Assembly: GCA_948560485.1 (NCBI GenBank)
Contig: CAOXUF010000016.1
Span: 1 to 17,117 of the forward strand
Source: an uncultured Eubacterium sp.
Lineage (GTDB): Bacteria > Bacillota_A > Clostridia > Lachnospirales > Lachnospiraceae
Direction: 5' to 3'
Length of the DNA stretch: 17,117 bases
Position 1 is the stretch's first letter. Each line of letters starts with the position of its first letter. The position numbers were made by a program, and so were the translations under genes. Under the pieces are notes generated by a model. The model did no database searches. It was not told the origin of the DNA and worked only from the letters and a program-made list of their open reading frames with translations. Shown here in pieces: positions 14,196 to 17,117 of the stretch.

Positions 14196-14266
14196 TTGCG
14201 GTAAGGTGTAAATGGTTGCATATTGGGTTCATACCCCAATGGGTCTGTTCGAGTCAGAATCCGCTA
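14196..14266 (+). tRNA. tRNA with CAT anticodon (Met, initiator-like or Ile2), unusual acceptor stem
   Basis: D arm GTGT-AAATGGTT-GCAT, anticodon arm TTGGG-TTCATAC-CCCAA, short variable loop and T loop TTCGAGT flanked by TCTG/CAGA are clear. The acceptor stem pairs well only over GCGG/CCGC, and its outer and inner pairs mismatch. Three consecutive G-C pairs in the anticodon stem and a mismatched first pair are the hallmarks of initiator tRNA. Many phage elongator tRNA-Met genes also have GGG/CCC stems, and a CAT tRNA can become Ile2 if the C is converted to lysidine. It follows tRNA-Lys by one or two bases. Confidence 0.75.
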
Positions 14267-14275
14267 CTCTTTTGT

Positions 14276-14292
14276 CTGTTTAGTACAAACAG
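14276..14292 (+). terminator. Small hairpin after the tRNA genes
   Basis: CTGTTT (14276-14281) and AAACAG (14287-14292) with loop AGTAC. No T-run follows, so it is more likely a processing or weak termination structure than a strong terminator. Confidence 0.3.
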
Positions 14293-14386
14293 TCCCCCGT
14301 TGCTAGGCTCATCGTCAATAGCCCACAAATTGTAAATATAAGTGTTGAAAAGATATAAAAATGTATAAATGAAAGGAAGATTTTAA

Positions 14387-14599
14387 ATGGCAAAATTAGA
14401 TAATACACACCAAACAATTGAAAATATTGTAGGTGCAAGAGTTGAGGAAATCAATGGCGAATTAGTTTTAGTGAATGAGGAAGTATTTGATGCTCCTATT
14501 AGTATTGTAAATATGTTTAAACAGTATGTTGGACAGGCTATTGATCTTAAATTAGGTGGAGCTGCTCCAATTTCTAGTTCGATGTTTGGTGAAGAATGA
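14387..14599 (+). CDS. 70-aa small phage protein, possibly YonK-like
   Basis: AAAGGAAG is well placed before ATG 14387. The product reads MAKLDNTHQTIENIVGARVE, then ELVLVNEEVFDAPISIVNMF and KQYVGQAIDLKLGGAAPISS. The pattern of a beta strand, then a conserved FDAPISIVNMFKQYVGQ helix, then a hydrophobic strand and an acidic tail recalls YonK of SPbeta in size and layout. The comparison is from memory and weak. It lies directly upstream of the phosphoesterase gene, as I recall yonK relative to yonJ. Function unknown. Confidence 0.65.
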   Translation: MAKLDNTHQTIENIVGARVEEINGELVLVNEEVFDAPISIVNMFKQYVGQAIDLKLGGAAPISSSMFGEE

Positions 14600-14605
14600 A
14601 AGTAG

Positions 14606-15823
14606 GTGTCTACTATTATTGACTTACATAGATTAGAGAATGAAAATGAGGAACAGTTTATATTTAGACTTGGTTCTGCTAAAGATGCTGGTACTCTTGA
14701 CATGAACTGGGAAGAAATAGCTGCAATTATAAATTCAGAATTTAGGTCTGACGAATCTGAGTACAGGAGCGAGGCGGCTTATAGAAAGCCCTATCAGCAA
14801 GCCAAAAGATATTTAGATGCCAACGCTTTTAAGACTTGTAAAGATGAAGATTTTTATTTTAAAGAGTTACAGATTCAGAAACAAGATATAAGGAAGGAAA
14901 AGCAAAAACTTTTTGATGAGCGTACAGCCCTAAATAAAACATTACGTGAAAATGCAAGAATTGAAGAAGATTTATCCAAATTAGAACGCTTAATTAAAAA
15001 GAATGGTTCTACCACTCTTCCACCAGTGAATAATTTTATTGCATCTGCTGACAATGATTTATTTATCTGTTTATCTGATTTTCATTTAGGAATTGACACA
15101 GATAATTATTTCGGAAAATATAATTCCGACATTGCTGCTAATAGATTATCTCAGTATTTGTCAAAAATAATTGAAATACAAAAGATACACAAGTCGGAAA
15201 ATGCGTATGTTGGTATATTAGGTGATATTCTTAATGGCGAAATCCATTTTACAACGCAATTGGAAAATAGAGAAAATGTCACTGATCAAATCCAAAAGAG
15301 TGCGGAGTTAATTTCTGCATTTATTTATGAATTGAGCAAACATTTTAGAACTGTGTATATAAATGGTGTAGCTGGAAATCATTCAAGAACTTCATTTAAG
15401 GATCAGGTTCTTAGAGGAAACCGATTGGATAATCTTATCCCTTGGTATATGAAAGCAAAATTAAATCATTTACAGAATGTAGTTTTTATTGATAGTGAAA
15501 ATTATGATTCTACTATTGCTACTTGTGTTATTCGTGGAAATGAATATCTTTTAGTACATGGGGATTGGGATAGTTATTCTGAGACTGGCGTATCTAAATT
15601 GGTTATGATGCTTAATTTCAAACCAAAAGGAATCTTTTATGGGCATTTACATAGATGTTCATATGATGATATTGCAAACGTAAAAATTATTAGAAGTGGT
15701 AGTTTTAGCGGAACCACTGATGATTATACCATTTCTAAGCGACTTAGCGGAAAGCCTTCACAAATGGTTTGCGTAATTGACAATGACGGAATAAAGGCTT
15801 GTTATCCTGTTTCGTTAGATTAA
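14606..15823 (+). CDS. Calcineurin-like metallophosphoesterase
   Basis: 405 aa with all metal-binding motifs of the family: D158-x-H160 in LSDFHLG, G206-D207 in LGDILNGE, G257-N-H259 in GNHSR, H318 in LVHGDWD and G346-H-L-H349 in YGHLHR. The N-terminal 140 residues are helical: a helix-turn-helix-like part (MNWEEIAAIINSEFRSDESE) and a coiled coil (KQDIRKEKQKLFDERTALNK). Relatives cut phosphodiesters in DNA or nucleotides; the DNA-binding-like N-terminus suggests a DNA substrate. GTG 14606 overlaps the AGGTG ribosome site, so initiation at ATT 14615, six bases after it, is more likely. Position after the small protein matches yonJ of SPbeta as I remember it. Confidence 0.85.
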   Translation: MSTIIDLHRLENENEEQFIFRLGSAKDAGTLDMNWEEIAAIINSEFRSDESEYRSEAAYRKPYQQAKRYLDANAFKTCKDEDFYFKELQIQKQDIRKEKQKLFDERTALNKTLRENARIEEDLSKLERLIKKNGSTTLPPVNNFIASADNDLFICLSDFHLGIDTDNYFGKYNSDIAANRLSQYLSKIIEIQKIHKSENAYVGILGDILNGEIHFTTQLENRENVTDQIQKSAELISAFIYELSKHFRTVYINGVAGNHSRTSFKDQVLRGNRLDNLIPWYMKAKLNHLQNVVFIDSENYDSTIATCVIRGNEYLLVHGDWDSYSETGVSKLVMMLNFKPKGIFYGHLHRCSYDDIANVKIIRSGSFSGTTDDYTISKRLSGKPSQMVCVIDNDGIKACYPVSLD

Positions 15824-16085
15824 TAAATAGAATACTAATTTTATGGGTGGTCATGAGCATGGGATGAGATATTAAATATAATCAAATTTATGAGAACATA
15901 AAGCGAGTTATAGCCTATAGAATTACAAGAAAAATCGTCACGAGTGGACGATTATTATATTGTCAACCAGAAATGGTGAGACCGCTAACTTATTTGGCTG
16001 ACAAAGCCACAAATACATGTGTTGGAGAGTAAATGCTACTCTCCTATTTTATTGAAAAACATTGAAAACAAAGGAGATTTTTATA
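15824..16085 (+). other. Structured intergenic region before the HU gene
   Basis: No gene in 262 bases, but three stems follow in order: AATCGTC/GACGATT (15933-15953, perfect 7 bp), GTCAACC/GGCTGAC (15962-16002, containing CCA/TGG) and GGAGAGTA/TACTCTCC (16024-16044). The order suggests a structured leader or small RNA ending in the last hairpin. Confidence 0.4.
16024..16051 (+). terminator. Terminator upstream of the HU gene
   Basis: Perfect 8-bp stem GGAGAGTA/TACTCTCC with loop AATGC, followed by TATTTTATT. It would separate the phosphoesterase transcript from the HU gene or end a short leader RNA. Confidence 0.55.
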
Positions 16086-16361
16086 ATGGTAAAGAATGAT
16101 ATGATTAAAGCTGTTGCTTCTGAGGCAGAAGTTACAAATAAGGTTGCAGAGGCAGTTATGGATGCCTATGGAAAGTTTTTACTTGGAGCATTGAACGAGA
16201 GTCGTGATGAAAAGGTTCCTCTTCCTGGAATTGGTACGTTTTCTGTAAAGCATGTTGCTGAGAGAAGTGGTGTTGCTGCTCTTGCAGGAGGCAAGGAATG
16301 GACAAAGCCAGCACATGATGAATTGAAATTTACGATTAGTAAATCTGTTAAGACACTATAA
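16086..16361 (+). CDS. HU-family histone-like DNA-binding protein
   Basis: 91 aa: MVKNDMIKAVASEAEVTNKV, AEAVMDAYGKFLLGALNE, then the conserved VPLPGIGTFSVKHVAERSGV, an arm region (AALAGGKEWTKPAHDELKF) and TISKSVKTL at the end. This is the length and order of HU/IHF proteins, which bend and pack DNA as dimers. The usual RNPxTG in the arm tip is replaced by RSGVAALAGGKE, so the arm is diverged. AAAGGAG lies nine bases before ATG 16086; the earlier in-frame codon at 16062 lacks a ribosome site. SPbeta carries an HU gene (yonN) beside its RNA polymerase gene, which fits this neighbourhood. Confidence 0.9.
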   Translation: MVKNDMIKAVASEAEVTNKVAEAVMDAYGKFLLGALNESRDEKVPLPGIGTFSVKHVAERSGVAALAGGKEWTKPAHDELKFTISKSVKTL

Positions 16362-16384
16362 TTCAGACTGGCGGTGAAATAACT

Positions 16385-16531
16385 TTGTATGATGAAATTG
16401 TAAAATCCGTAGACCTCACAGACGATGAGTTAATAATTCTCAAAGAACTACTCTTCTATCGTTTAGATGAGTGTGTATCTATTGGTGAGGAAATTACTGT
16501 GAGAGAATTATTGAAAAAGTTGGAAAATTGA
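16385..16531 (+). CDS. 48-aa acidic small protein
   Basis: GGCGGTG (16370-16376) lies eight bases before TTG 16385, and the frame reads (M)YDEIVKSVDLTDDELIILKE, then LLFYRLDECVSIGEEITVRE, LLKKLEN. It is leucine- and acid-rich, largely helical. It starts 24 bases after the HU stop codon and is probably co-transcribed with it. An ATA at 16379 in the same frame is an alternative start. No family recognised. Confidence 0.55.
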   Translation: MYDEIVKSVDLTDDELIILKELLFYRLDECVSIGEEITVRELLKKLEN

Positions 16532-16720
16532 TGTTTATAATATCTGATATTTAATCAGAGTTTTATGGAAAGGCTTGCACTTAGAAAATTGAGTGTGAGT
16601 CTTATTTGTTTGGAGAAGTATGTATTAGGTCGGATGGATAATCTGGTAAAGAGTAATGTAGGATGGTTTGCACTCTCCTATCTCTGCCTTCAATTTAAAT
16701 AAAAAAATTGGAGGAAATAT
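16532..16720 (+). other. Short intergenic region with partial stems
   Basis: No gene. GGAGA (about 16614) and TCTCC (about 16675), plus CGGAT/ATCTG (about 16631-16645), can pair. Like the region before HU it contains the CTCTCCTAT sequence, so the two leaders may be related, but the similarity is short. Confidence 0.3.
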
Positions 16721-17117
16721 ATGAACGAAATTATTAAAGTAAATTATGAAACGGATGAGCCAACAGTATCAGCAAGAAGTTTATATGAAGGATTAGAAAT
16801 CAAGAAACGTTTTAGTTCTTGGTTTGAATCCAATAGTCAAGGATTTATTAAGGGTGAAGATTTTACAAGCGTACTTTCAGGTACGGTTGTAAATAATGGT
16901 GCACACAGAGATTTACAAGATTACTTATTGTCTGTAGATATGGCAAAACACATTTGTCTTATGAGTAGAACTGATAAAGGTAAACAATGCAGACAATATT
17001 TAATTGATTTGGAGAAAGCATGGAATACACCAGAACAAGTAATGGCTCGTGCATTAAAACTTGCAGATAAAACAATAAAAAATCTTGAATTAACCATTGA
17101 AGAACAACGTCCTCTTG
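16721..17117 (+). CDS. AntA/AntB-family phage antirepressor, cut by window end
   Basis: GGAGGAAAT lies just before ATG 16721. The N-terminal domain reads VSARSLYEGLEIKKRFSSWF, then ESNSQGFIKGEDFTSVLSG and QDYLLSVDMAKHICLMSRTD, then KGKQCRQYLIDLEKAW, the typical AntA/AntB pattern. These proteins relieve phage repression after induction, usually by binding the repressor. About 132 residues are visible; the C-terminal part, from an elongated helix (LADKTIKNLELTIEEQ) on, lies outside the window. No frameshift seen. Confidence 0.9.
   Translation, partial: MNEIIKVNYETDEPTVSARSLYEGLEIKKRFSSWFESNSQGFIKGEDFTSVLSGTVVNNGAHRDLQDYLLSVDMAKHICLMSRTDKGKQCRQYLIDLEKAWNTPEQVMARALKLADKTIKNLELTIEEQRPL

Overview
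The window is AT-rich DNA from a low-GC Firmicute, most likely a gut Clostridium/Lachnospiraceae-type host. Evidence is the A/T-rich codons, AAGGAGG-type ribosome sites, sigma-A promoters and AntA, HU and dCMP-deaminase-type phage genes. It falls into two parts. Positions 1 to about 3500 are visibly less AT-rich and carry small minus-strand genes typical of plasmids or integrative elements. These are a ribbon-helix-helix regulator, a coiled-coil protein and two hypotheticals, plus a divergent Cro/CI-like regulator on the plus strand. From about 4300 onward the DNA becomes very AT-rich and every gene reads on the plus strand. That part looks like the early/middle region of a large temperate phage or phage-plasmid.

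Layout: 1-341, hairpin-rich noncoding DNA. 342-569 (-), fragment of an unknown gene. 570-1933, a long hairpin-dense stretch without convincing genes, a candidate structured RNA. 1934-3491, small regulators with clear promoters, palindromes and repeats. 3492-4332, noncoding, with inverted repeats and a terminator, probably the element boundary. 4333-5358, zinc-ribbon/VSR-like nuclease. 5678-5866, a small gene broken by an in-frame TAA. 6177-6267, three copies of a 16-bp palindrome in front of a two-winged-helix initiator/regulator-like gene (6295-7107). 7115-8131, GIY-YIG protein. 8228-10419, small phage proteins including a deaminase (9401-9835). 10477-13212, a divergent YonO/QDE-1-type single-subunit RNA polymerase. 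13200-13952, a zinc-ribbon protein. 14121-14266, two tRNA genes (Lys-TTT and a CAT tRNA). 14387-14599, a small protein perhaps YonK-like. 14606-15823, metallophosphoesterase. 16086-16361, HU. 16385-16531, small protein. 16721-end, AntA antirepressor, cut by the window edge.

RNA polymerase, small YonK-like protein, phosphoesterase and HU resemble, from memory, the yonO-yonN-yonK-yonJ block of Bacillus phage SPbeta, so this may be a distant SPbeta-like element that brings its own RNA polymerase for later genes. Two observations stand out. First, the polymerase is a remote member of the two-barrel family, with DKDSD where DxDGD is usual. Second, several plus-strand genes are best explained by AUU, AUC or AUA start codons behind good ribosome sites, in an element that also carries a CAT tRNA with an initiator-like GGG/CCC anticodon stem.
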